A DNA stretch of 64,000 nt from an uncultured Bacteroides sp. (GCA_900766005.1 CAAFTU010000030.1:1-64000), one strand, 5' to 3'; counted from the first letter of the stretch, positions 43,485-53,013 are shown. Notes: a model not told the origin generated them from the sequence alone. Numbers and translations: made by a program.

Positions 43485-43939
43485 GAAAAGCGATTTTTCC
43501 GGGGACTTTCGATCCCTTTACTGTTGGACATTATTCGGTGGTGAAGCGAGCACTCACCTTTATGGATGAGATTATTATCGGAATCGGTATCAATGAGAAT
43601 AAAAAGGCGTATTTCCCGATTGAGAAAAGGGAGGCGATGATTCGGGCTCTTTATAAGGACGAACCGCGTATCAAGGTGATGGCGTACGATTGCCTGACTA
43701 TTGACTTTGCTCAGCAGGTAGGGGCGCAGTTTATTGTCCGGGGCATCCGTACGGTGAAGGACTTTGAGTATGAGGAAACGATTGCGGATATCAACCGGCA
43801 GCTGGCTGGCATTGAAACGATTCTGTTGTTTACCGAGCCCGAACTGACTTGTGTCAGCTCTACCATTGTGCGCGAGCTGCTTTCTTATAAGAAGGATATC
43901 AGTCAGTTTATTCCGGAAGGAATGGACATTACTATATAA
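43481..43939 (+). CDS. coaD: Pantetheine-phosphate adenylyltransferase
   Basis: Adds AMP to 4'-phosphopantetheine in the fourth step of coenzyme A synthesis. At 152 aa it has the usual size. PGTFDPFTVGH at residues 6-16 holds the T-x-G-H nucleotide-binding motif, RGIRTVKDFEYE the middle conserved block and CVSSTIVREL the C-terminal one. It overlaps parE by 4 bases and is followed by its own terminator. Confidence 0.96.
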   Translation: MRKAIFPGTFDPFTVGHYSVVKRALTFMDEIIIGIGINENKKAYFPIEKREAMIRALYKDEPRIKVMAYDCLTIDFAQQVGAQFIVRGIRTVKDFEYEETIADINRQLAGIETILLFTEPELTCVSSTIVRELLSYKKDISQFIPEGMDITI

Positions 43940-43946
43940 AGGATAG

Positions 43947-43972
43947 AGAGTCTTTCCGAGACTCTTTTTTTG
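43947..43972 (+). terminator. Terminator after coaD
   Basis: AGAGTCT (43947-43953) pairs with AGACTCT (43959-43965) around TTCCG, followed by seven T residues. It separates the parE-coaD unit from the S41 protease gene. Confidence 0.75.
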
Positions 43973-43999
43973 TTTTAATACGATAAATTATTCTTGTTA

Positions 44000-45580
44000 A
44001 TGAAAAAAAATTGCTTGATAGTTTTTTTGTGTCTGAATGTGATGCTGACTTTACAGGCACAGAACTTCGGTTCTACACCGATGCGCAAGTTGCAGATGGC
44101 AGAGTTTGCCATTTCGCGCTTTTATGTGGACAAGGTAGATGAGAACAAACTGGTGGAGGAAGCCATCATTAAAATGCTGGCAGAGCTGGATCCGCATTCT
44201 ACTTATTCCAATCCGGAAGAGGTAAAGAAGCTGAATGAGCCGCTTCAAGGTAATTTTGAAGGTATCGGTGTGCAGTTTCAGATGATAGAAGATACGTTGC
44301 TGGTGGTGCAGCCGGTGAGTGGCGGTCCGTCAGAAAAGGTGGGAATCTTAGCCGGTGACCGCATTGTGGCGGTGAACGACAGTGCCATTGCGGGGGTGAA
44401 GATGAGCACGGAGGAGATTATGAAGCGTCTCCGCGGGCCGAAAGGGTCGAAGGTAGACTTGACTGTGGTGCGCCGTGGTGTTCAGGATCCGCTGGTGTTT
44501 ACGGTGAAAAGAGATAAAATACCCATTCACAGCATGGATGCAGCCTATCTGATAGAACCCAAGGTGGGATATATCCGCATCAACCGCTTTGGGGCAACAA
44601 CCTTTGAGGAGTTCAAGGGGGCCATGAAGAGCTTGCAGAAGCAGGGGATGAAGGACCTGATTCTGGATTTACAGGGCAATGGCGGTGGCTATTTGAATGC
44701 GGCTATCGATTTGGCCAATGAGTTTTTGGGCCAAAAAGAACTGATTGTATACACGGAAGGGCGTGCTACAAAACGGAGCAATTTCTATGCCAAGGGAAAC
44801 GGTGCCTTTCAGAATGGACGGCTGGTGGTGTTGGTCGATGAATATACGGCTTCTGCCAGTGAGATTGTCAGCGGTGCCGTGCAGGATTGGGACCGAGGGG
44901 TTATTGTAGGACGCCGTTCGTTTGGTAAAGGACTGGTGCAGCGTCCGATAGATCTGCCCGACGGTTCGATGATTCGCCTCACGATTGCCCGTTATTATAC
45001 ACCGGCCGGACGTTGCATTCAGAAGCCATACGATGGCGATACTGACTATAATAAGGATTTGATTGACCGGTTCAACCGGGGAGAACTGATGAATGCGGAC
45101 AGCATTCATTTCCCAGATTCGCTGAAGGTGCAGACCAAGAAACTGGGACGTACAGTCTACGGAGGCGGAGGAATCATGCCCGATTATTTTGTGCCTATTG
45201 ATACAACGCTGTATACCGATTATCACCGCAACTTAGTGGCCAAGGGAGTGGTCATTAAGTGTACCATGAGATTTATTGAGACTCACCGGAAAGAACTGGT
45301 GCGCAAGTATAAGTCTTTCGAATCGTTTAATGACAAATTCTCCGTGGATGAGCCCACGATGACTTTGCTGCGTGAGATGGGTGAGAAAGAAGGCGTGAAA
45401 TGGAATGAGGCACAGTATCAGAAGTCTCTTCCGCTCATTAAAACTCAACTGAAGGCGTTGATTGCGCGCGATCTTTGGGATATGAATGAGTATTATCGTG
45501 TGATGAATACAACGAATGAGAGCGTGCTGAAAGCATTGGATATCCTGCATTCGGGAGGGTATGCCAAGAAATTGAAATAA
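44000..45580 (+). CDS. S41 family carboxy-terminal processing protease
   Basis: Periplasmic serine protease of the CtpA/Prc family, 526 aa from the ATG at 44000 (a TTG two codons earlier is also in frame). A signal peptide (ending LQAQ, about residue 21) is followed by an N-terminal helical cap and a PDZ domain (about 85-165, with GIGVQFQMIEDTLLVVQPVS). The protease core has catalytic S285 in TASASE and K310 in SFGKGLVQ. It degrades or trims proteins from the C-terminus. A C-terminal helical extension (about 400-526) is present as in other Bacteroidetes members. Confidence 0.93.
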   Translation: MKKNCLIVFLCLNVMLTLQAQNFGSTPMRKLQMAEFAISRFYVDKVDENKLVEEAIIKMLAELDPHSTYSNPEEVKKLNEPLQGNFEGIGVQFQMIEDTLLVVQPVSGGPSEKVGILAGDRIVAVNDSAIAGVKMSTEEIMKRLRGPKGSKVDLTVVRRGVQDPLVFTVKRDKIPIHSMDAAYLIEPKVGYIRINRFGATTFEEFKGAMKSLQKQGMKDLILDLQGNGGGYLNAAIDLANEFLGQKELIVYTEGRATKRSNFYAKGNGAFQNGRLVVLVDEYTASASEIVSGAVQDWDRGVIVGRRSFGKGLVQRPIDLPDGSMIRLTIARYYTPAGRCIQKPYDGDTDYNKDLIDRFNRGELMNADSIHFPDSLKVQTKKLGRTVYGGGGIMPDYFVPIDTTLYTDYHRNLVAKGVVIKCTMRFIETHRKELVRKYKSFESFNDKFSVDEPTMTLLREMGEKEGVKWNEAQYQKSLPLIKTQLKALIARDLWDMNEYYRVMNTTNESVLKALDILHSGGYAKKLK

Positions 45581-45661
45581 TCAGCATAAGCATTCATTGT
45601 TGCCTTCGACTGACCTGTTGCTAAAACTGTCTGATTTATTATGGAATTATTTCTTTAATTC

Positions 45662-45693
45662 TTTGGTCAATCAATCATTTTCTCCTACATTTG
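45662..45693 (+). promoter_or_regulatory. Promoter of the frdCAB operon
   Basis: TTTG (45662-45665) and TACATTTG (45686-45693) are 20 bases apart, one of the best consensus matches in the window, with a 69-base leader to the frdC start. This fits the strong expression implied by the biased codon use of the operon. Confidence 0.75.
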
Positions 45694-45762
45694 CACTCTA
45701 TATTAGGTGGAAAACATTGAAATTTTAGTTCTAACAATTAAATAATTTAAATTCAATCATTT

Positions 45763-46467
45763 ATGTGGTTAAGTAATTCATCTGTAGGAAGGAAAGTGGT
45801 GATGAGCGTTACCGGTATCGCCCTTATCCTGTTTCTAACATTTCACATGGCGATGAACCTGGTTGCAATCATCTCGGCTGATGGTTACAATATGGTTTGT
45901 GAATTCCTGGGAGCAAACTGGTATGCATTGGTAGCTACTGCCGGCTTGGCTGCTCTTTTTGTAGTTCACATTATCTATGCGTTCTGGTTGACCATGCAGA
46001 ATCGCAAAGCGCGCGGTAGTGAACGCTATGCAGTAACTGACAAGCCTAAAAACGTAGAATGGGCTTCTCAAAACATGTTGGTGTTGGGTATCATCGTTAT
46101 CGTTGGTCTCGGCTTGCACCTGTTCAACTTCTGGGCTAAGATGCAGTTGCCCGAATTGATGCACAACATGGGTATGCACGCAGATACAGCTGTATTGGCT
46201 TATGCTGCTAACGGTGCTTACTACATCCGCGAAACATTCTCTTGCCCGGTTTACGTCGTTCTTTACCTGGTGTGGCTGGTAGCATTGTGGTTCCACCTGA
46301 CTCACGGTTTCTGGAGCTCCATGCAATCTCTGGGATGGAACAACAAGGTGTGGATTGATCGTTGGAAATGCATCTCTAACATCTACTCTACTATTGTAGT
46401 GCTTGGTTTCGCACTGGTTGTAGTGGTATTCTTCGTGCAATCACTGATGTGTGGCACTGCTTGCTAA
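45763..46467 (+). CDS. frdC: Fumarate reductase/succinate dehydrogenase cytochrome b subunit
   Basis: Membrane anchor of the quinol:fumarate reductase complex, 234 aa with five helices. Histidines placed for two hemes are seen in LFLTFHMAMNL, VVHIIYAFW, GLGLHLFNFW and LWFHLTHGFW, as in the diheme Wolinella-type subunit. In Bacteroides the complex mainly works as fumarate reductase at the end of the anaerobic chain that leads to succinate and propionate. The gene heads the frdC-frdA-frdB operon and uses codons typical of highly expressed genes. Confidence 0.94.
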   Translation: MWLSNSSVGRKVVMSVTGIALILFLTFHMAMNLVAIISADGYNMVCEFLGANWYALVATAGLAALFVVHIIYAFWLTMQNRKARGSERYAVTDKPKNVEWASQNMLVLGIIVIVGLGLHLFNFWAKMQLPELMHNMGMHADTAVLAYAANGAYYIRETFSCPVYVVLYLVWLVALWFHLTHGFWSSMQSLGWNNKVWIDRWKCISNIYSTIVVLGFALVVVVFFVQSLMCGTAC

Positions 46468-46504
46468 ATAGAATATGGTAAATGATTAAATTGTAAATAA
46501 GAGT

Positions 46505-48484
46505 ATGATTAAAATAGATTCAAAGATTCCAGAAGGCCCAGTGGCTGAGAAATGGACTAACTATAAAGCTCACCAGAAATTGGTGAACCCTGCAAACAAG
46601 CGTCGTTTGGATATCATCGTTGTAGGTACGGGTTTGGCTGGTGCTTCTGCTGCTGCTTCACTTGGTGAAATGGGCTTCAGAGTATTCAACTTCTGTATTC
46701 AAGACTCTCCGCGTCGTGCACACTCTATCGCTGCACAAGGTGGTATCAATGCTGCAAAGAATTACCAAAACGACGGTGACTCTGTGTACCGTCTGTTCTA
46801 TGATACAGTGAAAGGTGGTGACTACCGTGCACGCGAAGCAAACGTTTATCGTTTGGCTGAAGTGTCTAATGCTATCATCGACCAATGTGTGGCTCAGGGT
46901 GTTCCTTTTGCCCGCGAATATGGTGGTACATTGGCTAACCGCTCTTTCGGTGGTGCTCAGGTATCTCGTACTTTCTATGCTAAGGGTCAGACTGGTCAGC
47001 AGTTGCTGCTCGGTGCTTATTCGGCTTTGAGCCGTCAGGTAGCTGCCGGTACAGTAAAACTGTATACTCGTTATGAAATGCAGGATGTGGTTATCGTTGA
47101 CGGTCGTGCACGCGGTATCATTGCCAAGAACTTGGTAACTGGTAAACTGGAACGTTTCGCCGCTCACGCTGTAGTAATCGCTACAGGTGGTTATGGTAAT
47201 GCTTACTTCTTGTCTACCAACGCTATGGGATGTAACTGTACAGCTGCTATTTCTTGCTACCGCAAGGGTGCTGTATTTGCCAACCCGGCTTACGTTCAGA
47301 TTCACCCCACTTGTATTCCGGTTCACGGTGACAAGCAGTCTAAGCTGACTTTGATGTCTGAATCTCTCCGTAACGACGGTCGTATCTGGGTTCCGAAGAA
47401 GAAAGAAGATGCTGTTAAGCTGCAGAAAGGTGAAATCAAGGGTAGCGATATTCCTGAAGAAGATCGCGACTACTACTTGGAACGTCGTTATCCGGCATTC
47501 GGTAACTTGGTGCCGCGTGACGTTGCCAGCCGTGCTGCCAAAGAACGTTGTGATGCTGGTTTCGGCGTAAACAACACAGGTTTGGCTGTATTCCTCGATT
47601 TCTCTGAAGCAATCAACCGTTTGGGTATCGATATCGTTTTGCAACGCTATGGTAACCTCTTCGATATGTATGAAGAAATCACAGACGTTAATCCGGGCGA
47701 ATTGGCTAAGGAAATCAACGGCGTGAAATATTATAATCCGATGATGATTTATCCGGCTATCCACTATACAATGGGTGGTATCTGGGTAGACTACGAATTG
47801 CAGACTACTATCAAGGGTCTGTTTGCTATCGGTGAATGTAACTTCTCTGACCACGGTGCAAACCGCTTGGGTGCTTCTGCATTGATGCAAGGTTTGGCTG
47901 ACGGTTATTTCGTATTGCCTTACACTATTCAGAACTATCTGGCTGACCAGATTACAGTTCCTCGCTTCTCTACCGATCTTCCTGAATTTGCTGAAGCTGA
48001 AAAAGCTATCCAGGCTAAGATTGACAAGTTTATGAGCATCCAAGGTAACGAGTCTGTAGATGCTATCCACAAGAAACTGGGTCACATCATGTGGGAATAC
48101 GTAGGTATGGGACGTACAGCTGAAGGCTTGAAGAAAGGTCTGGCTGAACTGAAACAAATCCGTAAGGAATTTGAAACCAACTTGTTTATCCCGGGTTCTA
48201 AGGAAGGTATGAATGTGGAACTTGACAAGGCTATCCGTCTGTATGACTTTATCACAATGGGTGAATTGATTGCATACGATGCTTTGAACCGTAACGAAAG
48301 CTGCGGTGGTCACTTCCGTGAAGAATATCAGACTGAAGAAGGTGAAGCTAAACGTGATGACGAGAACTTCTTCTACGTAGCTTGCTGGGAATATCAGGGT
48401 GACGATGAAAAGGCTCCGGTACTTTACAAAGAACCGCTTGTTTACGAAGCTATCAAGGTTCAGACTCGTAACTACAAGAGCTAA
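46505..48484 (+). CDS. frdA: Fumarate reductase/succinate dehydrogenase flavoprotein subunit
   Basis: Catalytic FAD subunit, 659 aa, which interconverts fumarate and succinate. The FAD-binding motif GTGLAGASAAASLGEMG is near residue 43, the covalent-flavin histidine is in RAHSIAAQGGINA near residue 75, and the active-site and capping-domain block HYTMGGIWVD near 422 is followed by GECNFSDHGANRLGASALMQ. Length and insertions match the epsilon-proteobacterial/Bacteroidetes type. Codon choice is strongly biased, a sign of high expression. It lies 37 bases after frdC. Confidence 0.97.
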   Translation: MIKIDSKIPEGPVAEKWTNYKAHQKLVNPANKRRLDIIVVGTGLAGASAAASLGEMGFRVFNFCIQDSPRRAHSIAAQGGINAAKNYQNDGDSVYRLFYDTVKGGDYRAREANVYRLAEVSNAIIDQCVAQGVPFAREYGGTLANRSFGGAQVSRTFYAKGQTGQQLLLGAYSALSRQVAAGTVKLYTRYEMQDVVIVDGRARGIIAKNLVTGKLERFAAHAVVIATGGYGNAYFLSTNAMGCNCTAAISCYRKGAVFANPAYVQIHPTCIPVHGDKQSKLTLMSESLRNDGRIWVPKKKEDAVKLQKGEIKGSDIPEEDRDYYLERRYPAFGNLVPRDVASRAAKERCDAGFGVNNTGLAVFLDFSEAINRLGIDIVLQRYGNLFDMYEEITDVNPGELAKEINGVKYYNPMMIYPAIHYTMGGIWVDYELQTTIKGLFAIGECNFSDHGANRLGASALMQGLADGYFVLPYTIQNYLADQITVPRFSTDLPEFAEAEKAIQAKIDKFMSIQGNESVDAIHKKLGHIMWEYVGMGRTAEGLKKGLAELKQIRKEFETNLFIPGSKEGMNVELDKAIRLYDFITMGELIAYDALNRNESCGGHFREEYQTEEGEAKRDDENFFYVACWEYQGDDEKAPVLYKEPLVYEAIKVQTRNYKS

Positions 48485-48522
48485 TCGGTGAAGTTAAACA
48501 TTTAAAAGATTTGAATAAGAAA

Positions 48523-49278
48523 ATGGAAAAAAATATATCATTTACACTGAAGGTATGGCGTCAAGCCGGTCCGAAAGCCAAAGGTGCTTTTGAAACCTAC
48601 CAAATGAAAGATATTCCTACTGATACTTCTTTCCTCGAAATGCTCGATATCCTGAACGAACAGCTTATCAGCGAGAGAAAGGAACCGGTAGTATTCGACC
48701 ATGACTGCCGCGAAGGTATCTGCGGTATGTGTTCTTTGTATATCAACGGACATCCGCACGGTCCTGCAACAGGTGCTACTACTTGTCAGATTTACATGCG
48801 TCGTTTCAACGATGGTGACACGATCACAGTTGAACCTTGGCGTTCTGCAGGTTTTCCTGTTATCAAAGACTTGATGGTAGACCGTACAGCTTATGACAAG
48901 ATCATGCAGGCTGGTGGTTATGTAAGTGTAAGAACAGGTGCTCCTCAAGATGCGAATGCTATCCTGATTCCGAAGCCTATCGCTGACGAAGCAATGGATG
49001 CTGCTTCTTGTATCGGTTGCGGTGCTTGTGTAGCTGCATGTAAGAATGGTTCGGCTATGTTGTTCGTTTCTGCTAAAGTGAGCCAGTTGAACCTGCTTCC
49101 TCAAGGTAAACCGGAAGCATTGCGCCGTGCTAAAGCGATGTTGTCTAAAATGGACGAACTGGGATTCGGTAACTGTACTAACACACGTGCTTGTGAAGCC
49201 GAATGTCCGAAGAACATTTCTATCAGCAACATTGCTCGCTTGAACCGCGACTTCATCAAAGCTAAACTGAACGATTAA
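48523..49278 (+). CDS. frdB: Fumarate reductase/succinate dehydrogenase iron-sulfur subunit
   Basis: Electron-transfer subunit with three iron-sulfur clusters, 251 aa. The 2Fe-2S ligands are in CREGICGMCS near residue 66; the C-terminal ferredoxin-like part has CIGCGACVAAC near 161 and CTNTRACEAECPKN near 217. Start at the ATG 48523; the TTG at 48511 would add four residues. It is the last gene of the operon and is followed by a strong terminator at 49324. Confidence 0.96.
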   Translation: MEKNISFTLKVWRQAGPKAKGAFETYQMKDIPTDTSFLEMLDILNEQLISERKEPVVFDHDCREGICGMCSLYINGHPHGPATGATTCQIYMRRFNDGDTITVEPWRSAGFPVIKDLMVDRTAYDKIMQAGGYVSVRTGAPQDANAILIPKPIADEAMDAASCIGCGACVAACKNGSAMLFVSAKVSQLNLLPQGKPEALRRAKAMLSKMDELGFGNCTNTRACEAECPKNISISNIARLNRDFIKAKLND

Positions 49279-49323
49279 GACAGTATTGTTTTAATTGGAA
49301 CAAAAATTTGATTAATGACAGAG

Positions 49324-49357
49324 TCCCCTGCTGGTTTACCGGCGGGGGATTTTTTTA
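49324..49357 (+). terminator. Terminator of the frdCAB operon
   Basis: TCCCCTGCTGG (49324-49334) pairs with CCGGCGGGGGA (49339-49349) with two G-U pairs around TTTA, followed by a run of T residues. Confidence 0.85.
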
Positions 49358-49451
49358 TTTTCCGAGGCTTTTTCTTTCCTTTTCCTACTGTTGCTGTGCT
49401 TGACATTATGATATATAACACATCTTTTACGGTAGAATAATAAATGTATAC

Positions 49452-49484
49452 TTGACTATATGTCAGAATAATATCTTATATTTG
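49452..49484 (+). promoter_or_regulatory. Promoter of the oxaloacetate decarboxylase-like gene
   Basis: TTG (49452-49454) and TATATTTG (49477-49484) are 22 bases apart; the start codon is 47 bases downstream. Confidence 0.5.
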
Positions 49485-49530
49485 TCGTATGCATAGTTAA
49501 CCAAAGAAAGAACGTTTAATACTGACTACA

Positions 49531-51306
49531 ATGAAAAAGGAAATTAAGTTTAGTCTTGTTTATCGGGACATGTGGCAGTCGTCCGGTAAGTATCAGCCTC
49601 GTGTAGATCAATTGGTACGTATAGCTCCCTTGATTATAGAAATGGGGTGTTTTGCTCGCGTGGAAACCAATGGTGGGGCTTTTGAGCAGGTCAATTTGTT
49701 GTATGGTGAAAACCCCAACAAAGCCGTTCGTGCTTTCACGAAACCTTTCAGAGAAGCTGGTATTCAAACTCATATGCTCGACCGGGGTCTGAATGCCTTG
49801 CGTATGTATCCTGTTCCGGCAGACGTTCGCCGGCTGATGTATAAGGTAAAGCATGCTCAAGGGGTGGATATCACCCGTATCTTCTGCGGGTTGAACGAAA
49901 CGAGAAATATCATCCCTTCCATAAAATATGCTTTGGAGGCGGGTATGATTCCGCAGGCTACGCTTTGTATTACTTATTCTCCTATTCATACGGTAGAGTA
50001 TTATGCTCGCATAGCCGATCAGCTGATTGAAGCGGGTGCGCCGGAAATCTGCTTGAAAGATATGGCGGGTATCGGCCGTCCGGGTATGCTGGGCCGTCTG
50101 GTAAAAACAATCAAGGAAAAGCATCCAGAAGTGCTGATTCAGTATCATGGGCATAGTGGCCCCGGTTTGTCGATGGCATCCATTCTTGAAGTGTGTGAGA
50201 ACGGAGCCGATATCATTGATGTGGCGATGGAACCGATGTCGTGGGGAAAAGTACACCCGGATGTAATTTCTGTACAGGCGATGCTGAAAGATAAAGGATT
50301 TCAGGTGCCTGATATCAACATGAAGGCTTATATGAAAGCCCGTGCCATGACGCAGGAGTTTATTGACGACTTTTTGGGATACTTTATGGATCCTACCAAT
50401 AAATACATGTCTTCGTTATTGTTGAAATGTGGATTGCCGGGCGGTATGATGGGTTCTATGATGGCCGATTTGAAAGGTGTTCATTCCGGAATCAATATGA
50501 TGTTGCGAAGCAAGAATGAACCGGAACTTTCCATCGATGATTTGCTTGTGATGCTTTTTGACGAAGTGGAATATGTATGGCCCAAACTGGGATATCCTCC
50601 GTTGGTAACTCCTTTCAGCCAGTATGTAAAGAATGTATCGCTGATGAATGTGATGCAGTCTGTCAAAGGTGAAGGTCGCTGGACCATGATTGACAATCAT
50701 GCATGGGATATGATTTTGGGTAAGAGCGGACGGTTGCCAGGGCCGCTTGCTCCGGAAATTGTAGAGTTGGCCAAATCAAAAGGATATGAATTTGTAGACA
50801 CGGATCCGCAGTTGAACTACCCCGATGCGCTGGATGAATATCGAAAGGAAATGGACGAGAATGGCTGGGAATATGGAGAGGATGATGAAGAACTCTTTGA
50901 ACTGGCTATGCACGATCGTCAATACCGTGATTATAAGTCGGGAACCGCGAAGAAGCGTTTCGAAGAAGAACTGCAGCGGGCTAAGGATGCTTCATTGGCC
51001 AAGGGTGGTTATACGGAAGAAGAAATCAAGAAGTTGAAACGGGCGAAGGCCGATCCGGTTATTGCTCCTTCCAATGGTCAGGTGCTTTGGGAAGTATCGG
51101 TAGAAGGACCGTCAATAGAGCCGTTTATCGGGTGTAAATATCAGCATGATTCTGTGTTGTGTTATCTTTCCACTCCGTGGGGTGAATATGAAAAAGTTTA
51201 CACCGGATTTACCGGTCGCATTGTGGAAATTTGTGCCAAGCAGGGAGATAAGGTGCGTAAGGGAGATGTGATTGCTTATATTGAGCGCAGTGATATTTTT
51301 GCCTGA
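49531..51306 (+). CDS. Oxaloacetate decarboxylase alpha/carboxyltransferase-like protein without biotin lysine
   Basis: A 591 aa protein of the pyruvate carboxylase/oxaloacetate decarboxylase carboxyltransferase family. The TIM barrel keeps the metal-ligand region (CLKDMAG with K176, and H206-G-H208), but the usual R-D-x-H-Q-S start reads RDMWQS (12-17). Residues about 508-591 form a biotinyl/lipoyl-like fold (NGQVLWEV and GRIVEICAKQGDKVRKGDVI), yet the A/V-M-K-M loop reads TPWGEYEKV; counted from the G-x-V turn, glycine 551 occupies the biotin-lysine position. It could be a decarboxylase working without biotin or a regulatory or structural partner. It is monocistronic, away from any beta/gamma decarboxylase subunits. 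Confidence 0.8.
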   Translation: MKKEIKFSLVYRDMWQSSGKYQPRVDQLVRIAPLIIEMGCFARVETNGGAFEQVNLLYGENPNKAVRAFTKPFREAGIQTHMLDRGLNALRMYPVPADVRRLMYKVKHAQGVDITRIFCGLNETRNIIPSIKYALEAGMIPQATLCITYSPIHTVEYYARIADQLIEAGAPEICLKDMAGIGRPGMLGRLVKTIKEKHPEVLIQYHGHSGPGLSMASILEVCENGADIIDVAMEPMSWGKVHPDVISVQAMLKDKGFQVPDINMKAYMKARAMTQEFIDDFLGYFMDPTNKYMSSLLLKCGLPGGMMGSMMADLKGVHSGINMMLRSKNEPELSIDDLLVMLFDEVEYVWPKLGYPPLVTPFSQYVKNVSLMNVMQSVKGEGRWTMIDNHAWDMILGKSGRLPGPLAPEIVELAKSKGYEFVDTDPQLNYPDALDEYRKEMDENGWEYGEDDEELFELAMHDRQYRDYKSGTAKKRFEEELQRAKDASLAKGGYTEEEIKKLKRAKADPVIAPSNGQVLWEVSVEGPSIEPFIGCKYQHDSVLCYLSTPWGEYEKVYTGFTGRIVEICAKQGDKVRKGDVIAYIERSDIFA

Positions 51307-51367
51307 TGTTTTTGTATTGAAAGAATAAAAGAAACCAGTGCCGCTTTATTGGCAGGATAAAAATAGA

Positions 51368-51410
51368 AGAGGATGCTTCATTGGAATTAATTGTGAAGCA
51401 TCCTCTTTTT
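51368..51410. terminator. Terminator between convergent genes
   Basis: AGAGGATGCTTCA (51368-51380) pairs perfectly with TGAAGCATCCTCT (51394-51406) around a 13-base loop, followed by T residues on the plus strand. It separates the decarboxylase-like gene from the leftward sulfatase. Confidence 0.8.
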
Positions 51411-51424
51411 ATCTTTGCGATTGC

Positions 51425-52951
51425 TTAGAAAAACACGTATGGTTTCAGTTCTTTTCCGTTTTTGTCTATCGGATATAGTGCTCCTTCTTTCTTCATCTGT
51501 TTACACATAGCAAGAATCATTTCTTTGCATTTTCCCGGATACTTGCTGGCGAGTTCGTTGCGTTCTTCGGGGTCTTCCTTCAGATTATAAAGCAAAGCTC
51601 CTGGTTTGTCTGGAGTTTCCGGATTATAATAGTACACCAGTTTCCAATCGCCTTGGCGGTATACAGTGAAATAGTTACCGCGATGAGCATGCGGGAAGTG
51701 CATCAAGAACGTTTCAGGTCTTTTTTTGTTGACCTTTCCTGTCAGTTGCTTTTTCAGATTGTAACCGTCGATTACATGTCCACGGGGAACTTCACATCCG
51801 GCAGCCGACAAAACAGTGGGGTAGATATCCATGATTGTGCCCATTTGTGTTTGTGTGGCTCCGCACTCAATCGGTAAGCCTTTCTGGATCTTGTTGTTTT
51901 TGTCAGGTTTTGCCCAGCCGGCAATGAAGGGCACCCGAGTGCCACCTTCAAATTCCGTCCCTTTCATACCTTTCAGTGGGGCTGATGAGCCATATCCCCG
52001 AGGTTCGCCTACAGGAGCTCCGCTGCCATTGTCACCAAGGAATAGGATAAGTGTGTTTTCTGCAATACCCAATTCGTTGAGGTGGTCCATGATGTCGCCT
52101 AAGGATTTATCCATTCCCTCTACTAGAGTAGCAAATGCAATTTCTTTAGCGCTTCTTCCGGCATTCTGGTAGCGTGACGCAAATCGTTTGTCTACTTGGA
52201 AGGGGGTATGTACAGCATAGTGCGACATATACAGATAGAAAGGTCGGTTTTCCTGGCTAGCTTTCGTTATTTCGTTGTTTGCTTCCAGTGTAAGTGCTTC
52301 CGTCAGAAAAGTCTGCGTGCCATGATATTTTTCCAAGCCAGGCACAGCTCTTTTCTTGTTCCCTTTGATATGGCCATATCCCCATTCGCCGTAGTAGCTG
52401 CCTGGTTCTCCAATACCCGATCCTGCAATATTGACGTCAAATCCCAATCGCTTCGGATCTTCTCCTTCACTGTTTTTGCAGCCGAAATGGGCTTTCCCCA
52501 CATGAATCGTTTTATAGCCACTTTGTTGGAGTACTTTGGGCAGAGTCGGCATATCCTCTTTCAGTCCTTCCCAGTTCCAGGCTGGAGGTCCGTACGTCTC
52601 TCTGTTGTTGGTTTCTGCATTGATCCAGTTGGTCACTCCATGCCGAGTGGCATTTTGTCCGGTCATAAGTGAAGCTCTGGAGGGAGAACTTACACTTTGC
52701 GCATAGAATGTGGAAAAGCAGATTCCTTGTGAGGCCAGTCTTTCCATGTTGGGAGTGTGGTACCACTCGTTTAGTGGCTGTTTTACCGGTTTTCCCTGTG
52801 CATCTGTAATAAATGGTACAGATGTATCCATGAGCCCCATGTCATCTACAAGGAACACAATAATGTTCGGGCGTTCTTGTGCCATTCCGAAAGCAGAATA
52901 GGTCAATCCGCCAAGTAAACACAATTCTTTTAAAGTACGGTTTGTATTCAT
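51425..52951 (-). CDS. Sulfatase, serine-type (S1 family)
   Basis: Hydrolyses sulfate esters, in gut Bacteroides usually of host glycans or algal polysaccharides. The 508 aa protein has a signal peptide (about residues 1-23, cleaved near FGMAQ), metal-binding D36-D37 and the modification motif S88-S-P-S-R92. The serine type needs an anaerobic radical-SAM maturase (anSME) to become formylglycine; none is in the window. TGQNATRHGVTNWIN and LFLGDNGSGAPVG follow as usual for S1 sulfatases. Start at 52951 chosen over upstream readings because it opens the signal peptide. It is divergent from susC and probably belongs to the same uptake locus. Confidence 0.93.
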   Translation of the reverse strand: MNTNRTLKELCLLGGLTYSAFGMAQERPNIIVFLVDDMGLMDTSVPFITDAQGKPVKQPLNEWYHTPNMERLASQGICFSTFYAQSVSSPSRASLMTGQNATRHGVTNWINAETNNRETYGPPAWNWEGLKEDMPTLPKVLQQSGYKTIHVGKAHFGCKNSEGEDPKRLGFDVNIAGSGIGEPGSYYGEWGYGHIKGNKKRAVPGLEKYHGTQTFLTEALTLEANNEITKASQENRPFYLYMSHYAVHTPFQVDKRFASRYQNAGRSAKEIAFATLVEGMDKSLGDIMDHLNELGIAENTLILFLGDNGSGAPVGEPRGYGSSAPLKGMKGTEFEGGTRVPFIAGWAKPDKNNKIQKGLPIECGATQTQMGTIMDIYPTVLSAAGCEVPRGHVIDGYNLKKQLTGKVNKKRPETFLMHFPHAHRGNYFTVYRQGDWKLVYYYNPETPDKPGALLYNLKEDPEERNELASKYPGKCKEMILAMCKQMKKEGALYPIDKNGKELKPYVFF

Positions 52952-53013
52952 AGATATTGCTTGTATTTGAGAATAAACGATAATGTTGTAATATCTGTTT
53001 TGTTTTAGAACTA

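Noticed and set aside
46658..48313. 551-codon open frame antisense to frdA
   Set aside because: It is a by-product of the strong codon bias of frdA. The peptide is rich in Thr, Ser and Val with no domain pattern, and frdA on the other strand is certain.
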